Source of the DNA: Simplicispira metamorpha
Lineage (GTDB): Bacteria; Pseudomonadota; Gammaproteobacteria; Burkholderiales; Burkholderiaceae_C
DNA: 64,000 bases
NCBI RefSeq assembly: GCF_004341365.1
Contig: NZ_SLXH01000002.1
Location: 142,396 to 206,395 of the forward strand
Direction: 5' to 3'
The translations under genes were made by a program, and so were the position numbers. Every line of letters starts with the position of its first letter. The first letter of the stretch is position 1. Shown here in pieces: positions 42,561-52,142 of this stretch. Below the pieces are notes generated by a model that was not told the DNA's origin, ran no database searches, and saw only the letters and a list, made by a program, of their open reading frames with translations.

Positions 42561-43339
42561 TGCAACGTCGACCTGGTTTTCCTGCTCGTATTGCGCTGCC
42601 TTCGGGCACGCATCCCTTGGCGTCTGGGTTACAGCCACCGCGCAAGCCCGTAGTCATGCCGGTGTCCGCCCCTGTAGGGGTGGGATTGGATTCTGCAGCA
42701 GTGCGCGCGCGCATGGTGCAGCGATTGGTTAGCGCGGGCATTTCTTCGCCCTTGGTGCTGCAAGCCATGGGCGCAGTGGAGCGGCACCGTTTTGTTGATA
42801 GCGCGTTGGTCAATCAAGCCTATGAAGACACCAGTCTGCCCATCGGTTTGGGTCAGACCATTTCAAAGCCCAGCATTGTTGCCCGGATGGCTGAGTTGCT
42901 GCTGGGGGCAGAAATCGCCCGTGAAAGCGGTGTGTTGGGCCGAGTGCTGGAGATAGGTACCGGCTGTGGATACCAAGCTGCTGTGCTGAGCCGTTTGGCC
43001 CGCGAGGTGTATTCCATGGAACGGTTGCGAGGATTACATGACCGGGCGAGAGTCAACTTGCGTCCCTTGCACCTGATGAATGTCCACCTGATGCTGGGTG
43101 ATGGCATGCTGGGTTATCCGAAGGGAGCTCCTTACGCTGGCATCATCGCTGCCGCAGGTGGCGCCTCTTTACCGACAGATTGGTGCGATCAATTGGCCAT
43201 TGGTGGACGCTTGGTGGCCCCTACGGTGGTTGCGGGTGGCCAACAAGTGTTGCTGGTAGTAGACAAGACGGCACACGGGTTGAAACAAAGCGTGCTCGAG
43301 TCCGTGCATTTTGTCCCTCTAAAATCGGGGATTGCCTGA
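42560..43339 (+). CDS. pcm: Protein-L-isoaspartate O-methyltransferase
   Basis: A 259-residue SAM-dependent enzyme that methylates isoaspartyl residues in damaged proteins to start their repair. After a ~50-residue Arg/Pro-rich extension come 'VNQAYEDTSLPIGLGQTISKPSIVARM' (substrate loop) and the SAM motif VLEIGTGCGYQAAVLS. The start overlaps the surE stop by one base; a later start at GTG/ATG near 42656 would remove the extension and cannot be excluded. Confidence 0.94.
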   Translation: MQRRPGFPARIALPSGTHPLASGLQPPRKPVVMPVSAPVGVGLDSAAVRARMVQRLVSAGISSPLVLQAMGAVERHRFVDSALVNQAYEDTSLPIGLGQTISKPSIVARMAELLLGAEIARESGVLGRVLEIGTGCGYQAAVLSRLAREVYSMERLRGLHDRARVNLRPLHLMNVHLMLGDGMLGYPKGAPYAGIIAAAGGASLPTDWCDQLAIGGRLVAPTVVAGGQQVLLVVDKTAHGLKQSVLESVHFVPLKSGIA

Positions 43340-43351
43340 AGGGATTGATTT

Positions 43352-44257
43352 ATGCTGGTATCGCGTGGCCTTGTGGTCTGGGGTTCTATGGCGCTGGTTG
43401 GACTTGTGTTGTCTGGCTGTGGCACCCGGCTCAACAGGGCTCCGGTGGAAGACCGGGGAACTTCTGTGGCATCTTCTGCGCCGCAGCAAGGCGTAGTGGT
43501 GGCGCAGATCAAGCCATTGCCTGGTGCGGAAAATGCCGGTAAACCGGGTTACTACACCGTCAAGCCAGGAGATACCCTGATTCGCATTGGGCTGGAGACC
43601 GGGCAGAGCTGGAAAGACATTGCGCGTTGGAGCAGCTTGGAAAATGCCAACCTCATTGAGGTCGGTCAAGTGCTGAGAGTGGCTCCACCCACAGCCATTG
43701 GGGTCGGTCAGAGTCCTGCGGATAACAGCGGTGTGGTGGCGCGTCCCGTGACGGCTGCTGTTGTGGCGCCTACAGTTGCTGCCAGTGCAGCAAAGCCTGC
43801 TGCTCCTGCTGCTCCTGCTGCTTCGGCGCAAGCGGCCGCATCTGCGCCAGTACCCGTTGCTCCTGCGGCGCCTGCAACCTCCGGTGATGACGATCTGGGC
43901 TTTATTTGGCCTTCCAGTGGCACATTGATTGCTGGCTTTGATGAGGCACGCAACAAGGGGTATGACATCGGGGGTAAGGCCGGTGATCCCGTACTCGCCG
44001 CTGCAGATGGGCGAGTGGTGTATGCCGGAGCAGGCCTGCGAGGCTACGGTAATCTCATCATCCTTAAGCACAACAACACTTTTTTGACAGCCTATGCACA
44101 TAACCAGGTTTTGTTGGTCAAAGAAGATCAAGCAGTTCGGCGAGGCCAAAAAATAGCGGAAATGGGCAGCACAGATGCTGACCGTGTGAAACTGCATTTT
44201 GAAATTCGACGTCAAGGCAAACCGGTGGATCCATCGCGTTATTTGCCTGCGCGCTAA
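43352..44257 (+). CDS. nlpD: NlpD-type lipoprotein: LysM plus degenerate M23 domain
   Basis: A 301-residue lipoprotein (lipobox LVLSGC, Cys about 23). One LysM domain (YYTVKPGDTLIRIGLETGQS...EVGQVLRV) is followed by an Ala/Pro-rich linker and a LytM/M23 domain. The zinc ligands of active M23 enzymes are lost: the usual HxGxD start reads NKGYDIGG, as in E. coli NlpD. It is therefore an activator of the cell-division amidase AmiC rather than a peptidase. aaggga precedes the ATG. In many proteobacteria rpoS follows; here it does not. Confidence 0.94.
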   Translation: MLVSRGLVVWGSMALVGLVLSGCGTRLNRAPVEDRGTSVASSAPQQGVVVAQIKPLPGAENAGKPGYYTVKPGDTLIRIGLETGQSWKDIARWSSLENANLIEVGQVLRVAPPTAIGVGQSPADNSGVVARPVTAAVVAPTVAASAAKPAAPAAPAASAQAAASAPVPVAPAAPATSGDDDLGFIWPSSGTLIAGFDEARNKGYDIGGKAGDPVLAAADGRVVYAGAGLRGYGNLIILKHNNTFLTAYAHNQVLLVKEDQAVRRGQKIAEMGSTDADRVKLHFEIRRQGKPVDPSRYLPAR

Positions 44258-44388
44258 AAGGGGTGTGAGTGGGTGCTGGACGCCATCTCTTCCCTGTGAT
44301 TCCAGAGCAAGCGCTCTTAGGGGCAGTGCCTGTTCCAAACAGACTGCCTTTGGCTGCAGCCTCGTATGCTTTTGTTTGAGGGGGCGTC

Positions 44389-45441
44389 TTGCCTGTCACA
44401 TTAAACTGTCCAGATGGATCTCGGGTTGTCGATGCGGCGTCGAATCATGTCGACGAGTTCGCTGAAGTCGATTCAGACGCTGCTGAGCACGCAGAGATTC
44501 GGACTTTGCAGATAGGGATTGCACAGCATGGGCAGCGTCTGGATCGGTCGCTGGCCGATGCGGTGACTGAGTTCTCCCGCAACTATCTTCAGCAGCTATT
44601 GGCACAAGGTGCCGTCAGTCTGAATGGCCAAGTCGTTTCCAAGGCTGCACAACGTGTCAAGGTCGGTGACCGAGTTTGTGTCGAAATGCGTGAGACCTTG
44701 CAAAGTCAGGCCTTTCGTCCCGAGCCCATGGATCTTCAGATTGCGTATGAAGACGAGCACCTCTTGGTTCTTCACAAACCCGCAGGGCTAGTGGTTCATC
44801 CTGCACCTGGTAATTGGAGTGGAACGCTGCTCAATGGTCTTTTGGCGCGCGATCCACGGGCTTCCTTATTGCCCCGTGCGGGTATCGTTCATCGTTTGGA
44901 TAAAGATACCAGCGGCCTCATGGTGGTTGCACGCAGCCGCCATGCCATGGATGCTTTGGTTCGCATGATCGCTGATCGTAAAGTAAGCCGCCAGTACCTG
45001 GCCTTGGCGCACCGTCCGTGGCAAGGAAGTGCTGACCGCACTGTCGATGCGCCGATTGGTCGTGATCCCAGGAACCGTCTGCGCATGGCGGTAGTGGATA
45101 TGACCGTGCATCCAGGAAAACTGGCCAGAACCGATGTGCATTTTCTGACTGGAAACGATCTTGGCTGTTTGGTCAAATGCACTTTGCACACTGGTCGCAC
45201 ACACCAAATTCGGGTTCATATGGCCTTGATAGGACACCCCTTGGTTGCCGATGCCTTATACGGTGGAACCCTTCTTGCTGTCATGGGGCGCCAGGCATTG
45301 CATGCTTTTCGGCTGTCTTTCGTTCATCCCGTGACTGATCAGCCCTTGGATCTGTATGCACCACTGCCGCTGGATATGCAGCAGGCATTGGCAGCGTGGG
45401 GCCTAGGCTACAATGGGGCCCAATCGACGCAAGGATCGTAG
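44389..45441 (+). CDS. rluD: 23S rRNA pseudouridine synthase RluD
   Basis: A 350-residue enzyme that makes pseudouridines in helix 69 of 23S rRNA. After an acidic N-terminus, an S4 RNA-binding domain begins near residue 45 ('QRLDRSLADAVTEFSRNYLQ'), then the RluA-family catalytic core with HRLDKDTSGLMVV (catalytic Asp) and 'TGRTHQIRVHMALIGHPLVAD'. The start is a TTG at 44389 with gaggggg just upstream; no ATG or GTG is available before the S4 domain. It lies 131 bp after nlpD. Confidence 0.93.
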   Translation: MPVTLNCPDGSRVVDAASNHVDEFAEVDSDAAEHAEIRTLQIGIAQHGQRLDRSLADAVTEFSRNYLQQLLAQGAVSLNGQVVSKAAQRVKVGDRVCVEMRETLQSQAFRPEPMDLQIAYEDEHLLVLHKPAGLVVHPAPGNWSGTLLNGLLARDPRASLLPRAGIVHRLDKDTSGLMVVARSRHAMDALVRMIADRKVSRQYLALAHRPWQGSADRTVDAPIGRDPRNRLRMAVVDMTVHPGKLARTDVHFLTGNDLGCLVKCTLHTGRTHQIRVHMALIGHPLVADALYGGTLLAVMGRQALHAFRLSFVHPVTDQPLDLYAPLPLDMQQALAAWGLGYNGAQSTQGS

Positions 45442-45564
45442 CATTAGGGCTAGTCTGTTGGTGACTTAATACAACTCATCCTGCATGCGTTGGTAAGTCC
45501 ATTTCGGTGTTGTAGCGTTTGACATTGTGGCTTCAATAGCCTTTTCTCTGGAAGAACGCAAACA

Positions 45565-46116
45565 ATGAATTCTATGGATGCCAAACGCGTCATCGAGACT
45601 GCCCTGATTTGTGCGCCAAATCCTCTGACTTTGCGCGACCTGCGGATGCTCGTTGATGAGCAGTTGAGTCCAGACACTATCAAGTCGTTGCTGTTGGAGT
45701 TACAGCATGACTGGTCGCAAAAAGGCCTAGAGCTTGTTCAGGTTGCCATGGGATGGCGGTTTCAGAGCAAGCCAGAGATGCGGGGTTTTCTGGAGCGATT
45801 AAAGTCAGAGAAGCCTCCCCGGTACTCCCGAGCTACCATGGAAACTTTGGCCATCATTGCTTATCGTCAGCCAGTCACACGTGGTGATATTGAAGATATT
45901 CGAGGTGTTGTAGTCAACAGCTTGATCGTTAAGCAGCTAGAAGATCGCGGTTGGGTTGAGGTCATTGGCTACCGTGAAACGGTCGGCCGTCCGGCCTTGC
46001 TGGTCACCACCCGCCAATTTCTTGATGATTTGGGGCTGCATTCTTTGGAGCAGTTGCCTGCGATCGATGTTTCGGCCAGTCATACAGAAATTTTGCAGGG
46101 ACTCGACTCTGTCTAG
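45565..46116 (+). CDS. scpB: Chromosome segregation/condensation protein ScpB
   Basis: A 183-residue winged-helix kleisin-associated subunit of the SMC-ScpAB condensin. Diagnostic stretch is '[29 protein letters not shown]', with '[22 protein letters not shown]' completing the second winged helix. scpA is not adjacent. It is preceded by 123 bp without another gene and precedes rluB, a common neighbour. Confidence 0.95.
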   Translation: MNSMDAKRVIETALICAPNPLTLRDLRMLVDEQLSPDTIKSLLLELQHDWSQKGLELVQVAMGWRFQSKPEMRGFLERLKSEKPPRYSRATMETLAIIAYRQPVTRGDIEDIRGVVVNSLIVKQLEDRGWVEVIGYRETVGRPALLVTTRQFLDDLGLHSLEQLPAIDVSASHTEILQGLDSV

Positions 46117-46250
46117 TGCGTTGATTGATACGTCTTACAGACGAGCATAGGCCGTTGTCTTCGTTTGGAAGTCTAGGTTCTGTTCCCGATCTTGTGTTCC
46201 GTCCATGTGATTGGGCGTAATTTTTTAAATATCAAGCGAATGCTTGACCC

Positions 46251-46266
46251 AGCATTCCGGAATGCT
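46251..46266. promoter_or_regulatory. Perfect 16-bp palindrome before rluB (agcattccggaatgct)
   Basis: Self-complementary 16-mer ending 4 bp before the ATG at 46271. The half-site gaatgct also occurs at 46239-46245. It could be an operator or, in RNA, a hairpin over the ribosome-binding region of rluB. Function is inferred only. Confidence 0.4.
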
Positions 46267-46270
46267 AGAC

Positions 46271-47470
46271 ATGAAAAAATCCACTCGACCCGATAGTTCC
46301 GGGAAAAATTTTGATCGCAGCGTTGTGCGCGGCGCAGTAAAACATCCGTCGCTTGCTCAGACTGGAGCAAACGGGATACAGCAGGAGAAGATGCAGGGAT
46401 ACCAGTTTGCAGATGTTGTCTCTGGACAGTTTGATACCGACGAAGTAAGTGTTGATGTAGCGCCTTCTAAGCGTGTGCTACTTCCGCAAGTTGAAAATCC
46501 CAAGTTGCACAAAGTGTTGGCTCAGGCTGGAATGGGCTCTAGATTGGAGATGGAGCGCTTAATTCTTGAGGGGAGAATTTCTGTCAATGGCGAACCCGCT
46601 CATGTTGGCCAGCGGATTCAATACGGTGATGTTGTCAAAGTCAATGGAAAACCCATCCGGTTTCGGATTGAGCCACCTCCGCCACGGGTGATTGCTTACC
46701 ATAAGCCTGTGGGTGAGGTTGTGACCCACGATGATCCTCAGAATAGACCTACTGTATTTCGTAAGCTTCCGCGACTGATGCAAGGTAAATGGCAATCTGT
46801 CGGGCGACTTGATTTGAACACGGAGGGGCTCTTGCTGTTGACAAGTTCTGGCGAACTTGCTAACAGGCTTATGCATCCCCGTTTCGGTCTAGAGCGCGAG
46901 TATGCTGTTCGCGTTCTTGGGGCGTTGAGCAACGATGAGAAGCAGCAGCTTCTGAATGGTGTGCAACTTGATGACGGCGTTGCATCATTTGGCTCAATTG
47001 AAGATGGTGGCGGGGAAGGTTCCAACTGCTGGTATCGCGTTACCATTTCTGAAGGACGAAATCGCGAAGTTCGGCGAATGTTGGAAGCTGTCGGACATGC
47101 AGTCAGCCGACTTATTCGCATTCGGTACGGTGCTATGGTTTTGCCTCGCGGTCTCAAACGCGGTGCATGGCTTGAGCTCGGTGAGCGCGATATCAATGCA
47201 TTGATGCAAGCGTCCACTGTGACCGATAGTTATCAGAAGGTGCGCGATGCGCCAGCCATTGCTGATCGACGCCGTGATGGCGTTGGTAGAGCTCCAAGTG
47301 GCACTATTGTCGGCCAGGGAAGTAGTAACCAGCAGAGAAAAGCTGGGTCACAGCAAAGGACTCAGAGTCAGCCAGATCCTATGAAGACTTCTGTCGGCTA
47401 TATTGGTTCCGACAGCCTTGCCCGGTACCGGCAAGAGCAACGGCGAAGTTCCGTGGGGCGGAAAAGGTAA
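46271..47470 (+). CDS. rluB: 23S rRNA pseudouridine(2605) synthase RluB
   Basis: A 399-residue RsuA-family enzyme acting on U2605. A ~75-residue N-terminal extension is followed by the S4 domain ([21 protein letters not shown]), the catalytic core with [14 protein letters not shown] and '[27 protein letters not shown]', and a polar Gln/Ser/Arg-rich tail of about 80 residues that may bind RNA. ATG 46271 is the likely start; ATG 46262 and TTG 46244 are in frame. Composition is visibly more AT-rich than genes to the left. Confidence 0.92.
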   Translation: MKKSTRPDSSGKNFDRSVVRGAVKHPSLAQTGANGIQQEKMQGYQFADVVSGQFDTDEVSVDVAPSKRVLLPQVENPKLHKVLAQAGMGSRLEMERLILEGRISVNGEPAHVGQRIQYGDVVKVNGKPIRFRIEPPPPRVIAYHKPVGEVVTHDDPQNRPTVFRKLPRLMQGKWQSVGRLDLNTEGLLLLTSSGELANRLMHPRFGLEREYAVRVLGALSNDEKQQLLNGVQLDDGVASFGSIEDGGGEGSNCWYRVTISEGRNREVRRMLEAVGHAVSRLIRIRYGAMVLPRGLKRGAWLELGERDINALMQASTVTDSYQKVRDAPAIADRRRDGVGRAPSGTIVGQGSSNQQRKAGSQQRTQSQPDPMKTSVGYIGSDSLARYRQEQRRSSVGRKR

Positions 47471-47564
47471 CTGCGTTACCTTCACTCTGTGTCGAGTTAG
47501 AATGAAAAGCTGTGTTTCTGTACCAAGAAGCTCAGCAAAATATTATTTACTTAGGAAGTTAAAA

Positions 47565-47990
47565 ATGGCTATCGAACGTACGCTTTCCATCATCAAACCT
47601 GATGCCGTTGCAAAGAATGTGATTGGGCAAATTTACGCGCGTTTTGAAGCTGCTGGTCTCAAGGTGGTTGCCGCACGTATGGCACACCTGTCTCGTTTAG
47701 AGGCAGAGCAGTTTTATGCGGTGCATAAAGAGCGTCCATTTTTCAATGATCTTGTGAGCTTCATGATTTCTGGACCTGTCATGATTCAAGCCCTCGAAGG
47801 TGAGAATGCGATTCTCAAAAATCGCGAGCTCATGGGAGCAACTGATCCGAAAAAAGCAGAGCCAGGTACTATTCGTGCAGATTTCGCTGACAGCATTGAT
47901 GCCAACGCTGTTCATGGCTCTGATGCGCCTGAGACTGCTGCTGTTGAAATTGCCTTTTTCTTCCCGGGCATGAACATTTACGCACGGTAA
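47565..47990 (+). CDS. ndk: Nucleoside diphosphate kinase
   Basis: A 141-residue enzyme that equilibrates nucleoside di- and triphosphates through a phosphohistidine. The catalytic histidine is H117 in NAVHGSDA; '[10 protein letters not shown]' and '[14 protein letters not shown]' are family marks. A ribosome site (taggaag) precedes the ATG. It heads the conserved ndk-rlmN-pilW block. The length is exactly that expected. Confidence 0.97.
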   Translation: MAIERTLSIIKPDAVAKNVIGQIYARFEAAGLKVVAARMAHLSRLEAEQFYAVHKERPFFNDLVSFMISGPVMIQALEGENAILKNRELMGATDPKKAEPGTIRADFADSIDANAVHGSDAPETAAVEIAFFFPGMNIYAR

Positions 47991-48024
47991 TTTTCTAATC
48001 CCATGCTTTGTAACTTTAGAAAAT
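47990..48024 (+). terminator. Weak AT-rich hairpin after ndk
   Basis: attttctaa (47990-47998) pairs with ttagaaaat (48016-48024) across a 17-nt loop and is followed by attttg. Weak; it may stabilise the ndk mRNA end or terminate partially before rlmN. Confidence 0.25.
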
Positions 48025-48069
48025 ATTTTGCAGTGCGTGGGTTCAAAATATGAAAGCCTTTATAAAGAA

Positions 48070-49191
48070 ATGATAACTAATCTGTTGAATTTCGATCTTG
48101 AGGGCTTAGCTGTATTTTGCGATAAGCTGGGTGAAAAGCGCTTTCGTGCTACTCAGCTTTTTCGCTGGATTCATCAGCGGGGTGCTGGTGAATTCTCCGA
48201 GATGAGTGATTTGGCAAAATCATTGCGTCAGAAGCTTTCTCAGTGCGCATGCATTTCACCGCTCCCTGTTATTAGCGAACACCAATCATCAGATGGAACT
48301 ATAAAATGGTTGTTTGATGTGGGTGCTGGCAACGCTGTTGAGACTGTTTTTATTCCCGAAGATGGTCGAGGCACATTATGTATTTCTTCTCAAGCTGGTT
48401 GCGCCGTAGGTTGTCGTTTTTGTTCTACGGGACATCAAGGATTTAGTCGAAATTTAAGCACAAGCGAGATATTGGCTCAGTTATGGTTTGCTGAACACAC
48501 ATTGCGCGCGCGATCAGGCGCGCAAGATCGGGTCATTTCCAATGTCGTTATGATGGGAATGGGGGAACCATTACAGAACTATGCGGCCATTTTGCCTGCT
48601 TTGCATGTGATGCTTGATGATCATGGTTATGGATTGTCACGCAGGCGAGTTACTGTATCCACATCTGGCATTGTCCCGATGATAGATCGTCTTGCGCTGG
48701 ATTGCCCTGTCGCGCTGGCTGTTTCATTGCATGCGCCAACAGATTTTTTGCGGAATGATCTTGTTCCGCTGAATAAAAAATATCCCCTGATTGAGTTGAT
48801 GGATGCATGTATCCGTTATCTCAAATATGCACCACGAGACTTTATAACATTTGAATATTGCATGTTAGATGAAGTTAATGATCAGCCAGAGCATGCAAAA
48901 GCTTTAATTGATTTGATTAAATCTAAAGAAAATTCAAATACTTGGTGCAAGTTTAATCTTATTCCGTTTAATCCATTTCCTGCATCTGGTTTGCAGCGTT
49001 CTTTAGATAGCAATATTATTGCTTTTGCCAAGCTACTGACAGATGCCGGCATTGTTACTACTGTTCGTAAAACTCGTGGTGATGACATTGACGCTGCATG
49101 TGGGCAACTTGCAGGAGAAGTTCAGGATCGTACTGGTGTAATAGAGCGTATGAAAAAGCGCCGCACAATTATGATAAGTCCTGAAAAATGA
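48070..49191 (+). CDS. rlmN: 23S rRNA/tRNA adenine-C2 methyltransferase RlmN
   Basis: A 373-residue radical-SAM enzyme methylating A2503 of 23S rRNA and A37 of some tRNAs. The cluster-binding cysteines are C111, C115 and C118 in [12 protein letters not shown]; the methyl-carrying cysteine is in [12 protein letters not shown] near the C-terminus, paired with an earlier conserved cysteine. '[13 protein letters not shown]' and 'VSLHAPTD' are SAM-contact segments. ATG 48070 matches the family N-terminus. Its stop overlaps the pilW start by 4 bp. Confidence 0.96.
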   Translation: MITNLLNFDLEGLAVFCDKLGEKRFRATQLFRWIHQRGAGEFSEMSDLAKSLRQKLSQCACISPLPVISEHQSSDGTIKWLFDVGAGNAVETVFIPEDGRGTLCISSQAGCAVGCRFCSTGHQGFSRNLSTSEILAQLWFAEHTLRARSGAQDRVISNVVMMGMGEPLQNYAAILPALHVMLDDHGYGLSRRRVTVSTSGIVPMIDRLALDCPVALAVSLHAPTDFLRNDLVPLNKKYPLIELMDACIRYLKYAPRDFITFEYCMLDEVNDQPEHAKALIDLIKSKENSNTWCKFNLIPFNPFPASGLQRSLDSNIIAFAKLLTDAGIVTTVRKTRGDDIDAACGQLAGEVQDRTGVIERMKKRRTIMISPEK

Positions 49192-49988
49192 AAAGAAAAA
49201 ATTTTTTATGGGCATTTCTTGCTTCAATCATTTGCATGATTGCGATGGTAGGTTGCTCTGTGGCAACAAATTCTGTTTCAGATACTGATATTTTGTCATC
49301 TTCTGATGACGCTGAAATTCGCAAGCGTGCCCGCATTCGCTTGGAGTTGGCATCCAACTATTTTGAATCCGGTCAAGTGCAAGTTGCATTAGATGAGACA
49401 AAACAAGCGTTGGCAACGGATCCATCTTATGCAGATGCATACAATATGTTGGGCTTAATTTATATGCATCTCAACGAATTCAATAAAGCAGAGGAAAGTT
49501 TTCGGCGAGCATTAAATATAAAGTCATTAGATCCAAATATTGCGCATAATTATGCGTGGCTTTTGTGTGTACAAGAAAAATATTCCGAAGCAGACCGCTA
49601 TTTTAATATAGCTATTTCTAGTAAAGGGTATTCTTCTTTAGGAAAAACGCTTATGGCACAGGGACTTTGTCAATTGAGTGCAAAAGATTACAAGGAGGCG
49701 GAAAAAACACTCCTAAAATCTTATGAGATCGATAGTTTAAATCCTATTGTTTCTTATAATTTGGCTTCCTTATTATTTCAGCGTGGTGATTTTAAAAGAT
49801 CGCAATTCTACATTCGGCGTTTAAATAATAGTGGAATGTCCAATTCAGAAACATTATGGCTTGGTTTGAAGGTGGAACGTGTACTTGGCGATAACATTGC
49901 CATGCAACAACTCGCAGAACAATTGCGTAAACGTTTTCCTGAATCACGTGAGCTTACTCTCTATGAGAGTAAGAAATTTAATGACTGA
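49188..49988 (+). CDS. pilW: Type IV pilus biogenesis/stability lipoprotein PilW (PilF)
   Basis: A 266-residue outer-membrane lipoprotein (lipobox MVGC, Cys about 23) with about six TPR units ([20 protein letters not shown], '[26 protein letters not shown]', '[19 protein letters not shown]'). It is the pilotin needed for PilQ secretin multimerisation and pilus stability. The gene overlaps rlmN by 4 bp and the rodZ 5' part by 8 bp. Strongly AT-rich, as are the next genes. Confidence 0.9.
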   Translation: MKRKNFLWAFLASIICMIAMVGCSVATNSVSDTDILSSSDDAEIRKRARIRLELASNYFESGQVQVALDETKQALATDPSYADAYNMLGLIYMHLNEFNKAEESFRRALNIKSLDPNIAHNYAWLLCVQEKYSEADRYFNIAISSKGYSSLGKTLMAQGLCQLSAKDYKEAEKTLLKSYEIDSLNPIVSYNLASLLFQRGDFKRSQFYIRRLNNSGMSNSETLWLGLKVERVLGDNIAMQQLAEQLRKRFPESRELTLYESKKFND

Positions 49989-50849
49989 GCACATGTCGGC
50001 TTTAGATCATAAGAATCTTTCTGAGCATCATTCGGGAGAGTTTTCCTCTGGAAAAATTCTGCGTCAAGCACGTCAAGCATCTGGACTAAAGCTCACGGAG
50101 CTTGCAAGTTCGCTAAAAGTTTCAGTTGAGAAATTAGAAGCTTTAGAGTCTGATGATTTTTCTGTGTTTCCTGACGTGGTTTTCATGCGAGCCCTTGCTG
50201 CGAGCGTCTGTAGAAGCCTGGGTGTCGATAGCATTTCCGTTCTTGCACTTATGCCAAATGGTGCGCAGGCTCGACTGCCTCTTGATCAAGAAAGTGTAAA
50301 TACCAATCTAAGTTATAAATCTAAAAATAAATATTTTTTATTTTTTGTAATTGGATCTGTTTTTCTTTTGATTTCTGTTTTATTTTTTATTTCAAAAAAA
50401 ATAGACGATCATTATTACTCTTTAAATTCCTCCATTGATTATTTTAAAGGAATTTTTTTTCAATTGATAGTGGTGATTTTGAATTGAATTCGTTAGATTA
50501 TTCCGGTAGTAAAAAATTATCTAATGAGGATCAAAAAAATATACTAGTTGAAAATAATCGTAAAGAAAAATCTGAAGTAAATAATAAAATTTCTGATTCT
50601 AGAGAAAAATATTTAGATGGCATGTTTTTCAGGGCCCGTAATTCATCTTGGATTGAAGTAAAAAATAAAGAAGGTGTTGTTATATTGCAGCGTACTTTGA
50701 TGGCAGGAGAATCTATTGAAGTGTCTGATAAGTTCCCTCTTTTTGTCATTGTTGGTCGAGCTGATATGACAGATGTTTTTGTTCGTGGATTGCCTTTTGA
50801 TTTAATATCTTTTTCTAGAAACAATGTGGCCAGATTTGAGGTCAATTAG
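49981..50849 (+). pseudogene. rodZ: rodZ split by a frameshift at a run of eight T
   Basis: Frame 1 (49981-50487, 168 residues) has the RodZ helix-turn-helix (ILRQARQASGLKLTELASSL) and a membrane helix (YFLFFVIGSVFLLISVLFFI). Frame 2 (50484-50849, TTG start, 121 residues) is the DUF4115-like periplasmic domain (SSWIEVKNKEGVVILQRTLM...GESIEV). The second frame reads open upstream back to T8 at 50453-50460; a -1 shift there joins both into a ~295-residue RodZ of near-normal size. RodZ links MreB to the cell wall. This may be a real frameshift, a sequencing indel, or slippage on T8 that restores the protein. Confidence 0.75.
50453..50460 (+). promoter_or_regulatory. T8 slippery run in rodZ
   Basis: Eight consecutive T. 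In the first reading frame it contains a T TTT TTT heptamer (50454-50460), a classical -1 slippage site, and homopolymers of this length are also prone to transcriptional slippage and to sequencing indels. Confidence 0.5.
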
Positions 50850-52123
50850 TGATAAATTTTGAATCAAAAAACATAATGCCTACAGCTACTCCATTTATTC
50901 GGAAAACTAGACAGACAGACGTTATCTGGGGGACGCGTGTAGTTAGCATAGGGGGTAATTCTCCTATACGCGTGCAATCCATGACTAACACTGATACTGT
51001 AGATGCAATTGCAACAGCTATACAGGTCAAAGAGCTGGCGCTTGCCGGATCAGAACTAGTTCGAATAACTGTTAATACGCCTGAAGCTGCAGCTGCAGTC
51101 CCTTATGTGCGAGAGCAGTTAGACCGCATGAATATAGATGTACCGCTGGTTGGCGACTTTCATTACAACGGACATCGGTTGTTAAAAGATTTTCCCGCGT
51201 GTGCAGAAGCCTTATCAAAATATCGAATTAATCCTGGCAATGTAGGTCGGGGAGAGAAAAAAGATCTTCAGTTTGGACAAATGATTGAAACGGCTATCCG
51301 TTGGAATAAACCAGTTCGCATAGGAGTTAACTGGGGTAGTCTGGATCAAGATTTACTTGCCCGTTTAATGGACGAAAATAGCCATCGCGTACAGCCTTGG
51401 AGTGCTCAGAAAATAATGTATGAGGCACTCATTACTTCTGCTGTAGATTCGGCTTATTTTGCAGAAAATATAGGGATCGATAAGAATAATATTATTCTGT
51501 CATGTAAAGTTAGTGGTGTTCAAGATTTAATTTCTGTTTATAGAGAATTGTCTCGTAGATGTGACTATTCTTTGCATTTAGGATTAACTGAAGCAGGAAT
51601 GGGAACCAAGGGAACTGTTGCATCTGCTGCAGCTTTATCTATCTTGTTGCAAGAAGGTATTGGAGATACTATACGTGTTTCTTTAACACCTCTTCCTGCT
51701 GAATCACGTACGCAAGAGGTAATTGTTGCCTCTGAAATATTACAGGCTTTGGGTTTGCGGTTATTTTCTCCTAGTGTGACTGCGTGTCCTGGCTGTGGGC
51801 GTACTACAAGTACTACTTTTCAAGAATTGGCAAAAAAAATTGATGATTACTTGCGATTACAGATGCCTGTGTGGAAGTTTAAGTATCCTGGGGTTGAGGC
51901 ATTGAAAGTCGCTGTGATGGGATGTATCGTCAATGGACCTGGTGAAAGTAAACATGCAGATATTGGAATTAGTCTCCCTGGAACAGGAGAATCACCAGTT
52001 GCACCTGTTTTTATTGACGGTGAGAAAGCCATGACGCTGCGTGGTGAAAATATTATAGAGAATTTTCAAGAAGTAGTTGAAAACTACGTGCATAAAAGAT
52101 TTGGCTTTAGTGCAGCACATTAA
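50849..52123 (+). CDS. ispG: 4-Hydroxy-3-methylbut-2-enyl diphosphate synthase (flavodoxin) IspG
   Basis: A 424-residue iron-sulphur enzyme of the MEP isoprenoid pathway, converting MEcPP to HMBPP. Family marks are '[18 protein letters not shown]', '[11 protein letters not shown]', 'RINPGNVG', and cluster cysteines in ACPGCGR and [11 protein letters not shown]. The GTG at 50849 overlaps the rodZ stop by one base and has gagg 7 nt upstream; an ATG at 50876 is the alternative. The insert typical of proteobacterial forms seems normal. Located between rodZ and hisS, as is standard. Confidence 0.95.
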   Translation: MINFESKNIMPTATPFIRKTRQTDVIWGTRVVSIGGNSPIRVQSMTNTDTVDAIATAIQVKELALAGSELVRITVNTPEAAAAVPYVREQLDRMNIDVPLVGDFHYNGHRLLKDFPACAEALSKYRINPGNVGRGEKKDLQFGQMIETAIRWNKPVRIGVNWGSLDQDLLARLMDENSHRVQPWSAQKIMYEALITSAVDSAYFAENIGIDKNNIILSCKVSGVQDLISVYRELSRRCDYSLHLGLTEAGMGTKGTVASAAALSILLQEGIGDTIRVSLTPLPAESRTQEVIVASEILQALGLRLFSPSVTACPGCGRTTSTTFQELAKKIDDYLRLQMPVWKFKYPGVEALKVAVMGCIVNGPGESKHADIGISLPGTGESPVAPVFIDGEKAMTLRGENIIENFQEVVENYVHKRFGFSAAH

Positions 52124-52142
52124 CTTTAATGTATAAATTGTT

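Noticed and set aside
49228..49440. Reverse-strand small frames in the AT-rich block
   Set aside because: Short antisense frames without ribosome sites, covered by pilW.
50484..50849. Independent small gene of 121 codons
   Set aside because: It matches the C-terminal domain of RodZ and its frame is open upstream to the T8 run, so it is better read as the second half of rodZ.
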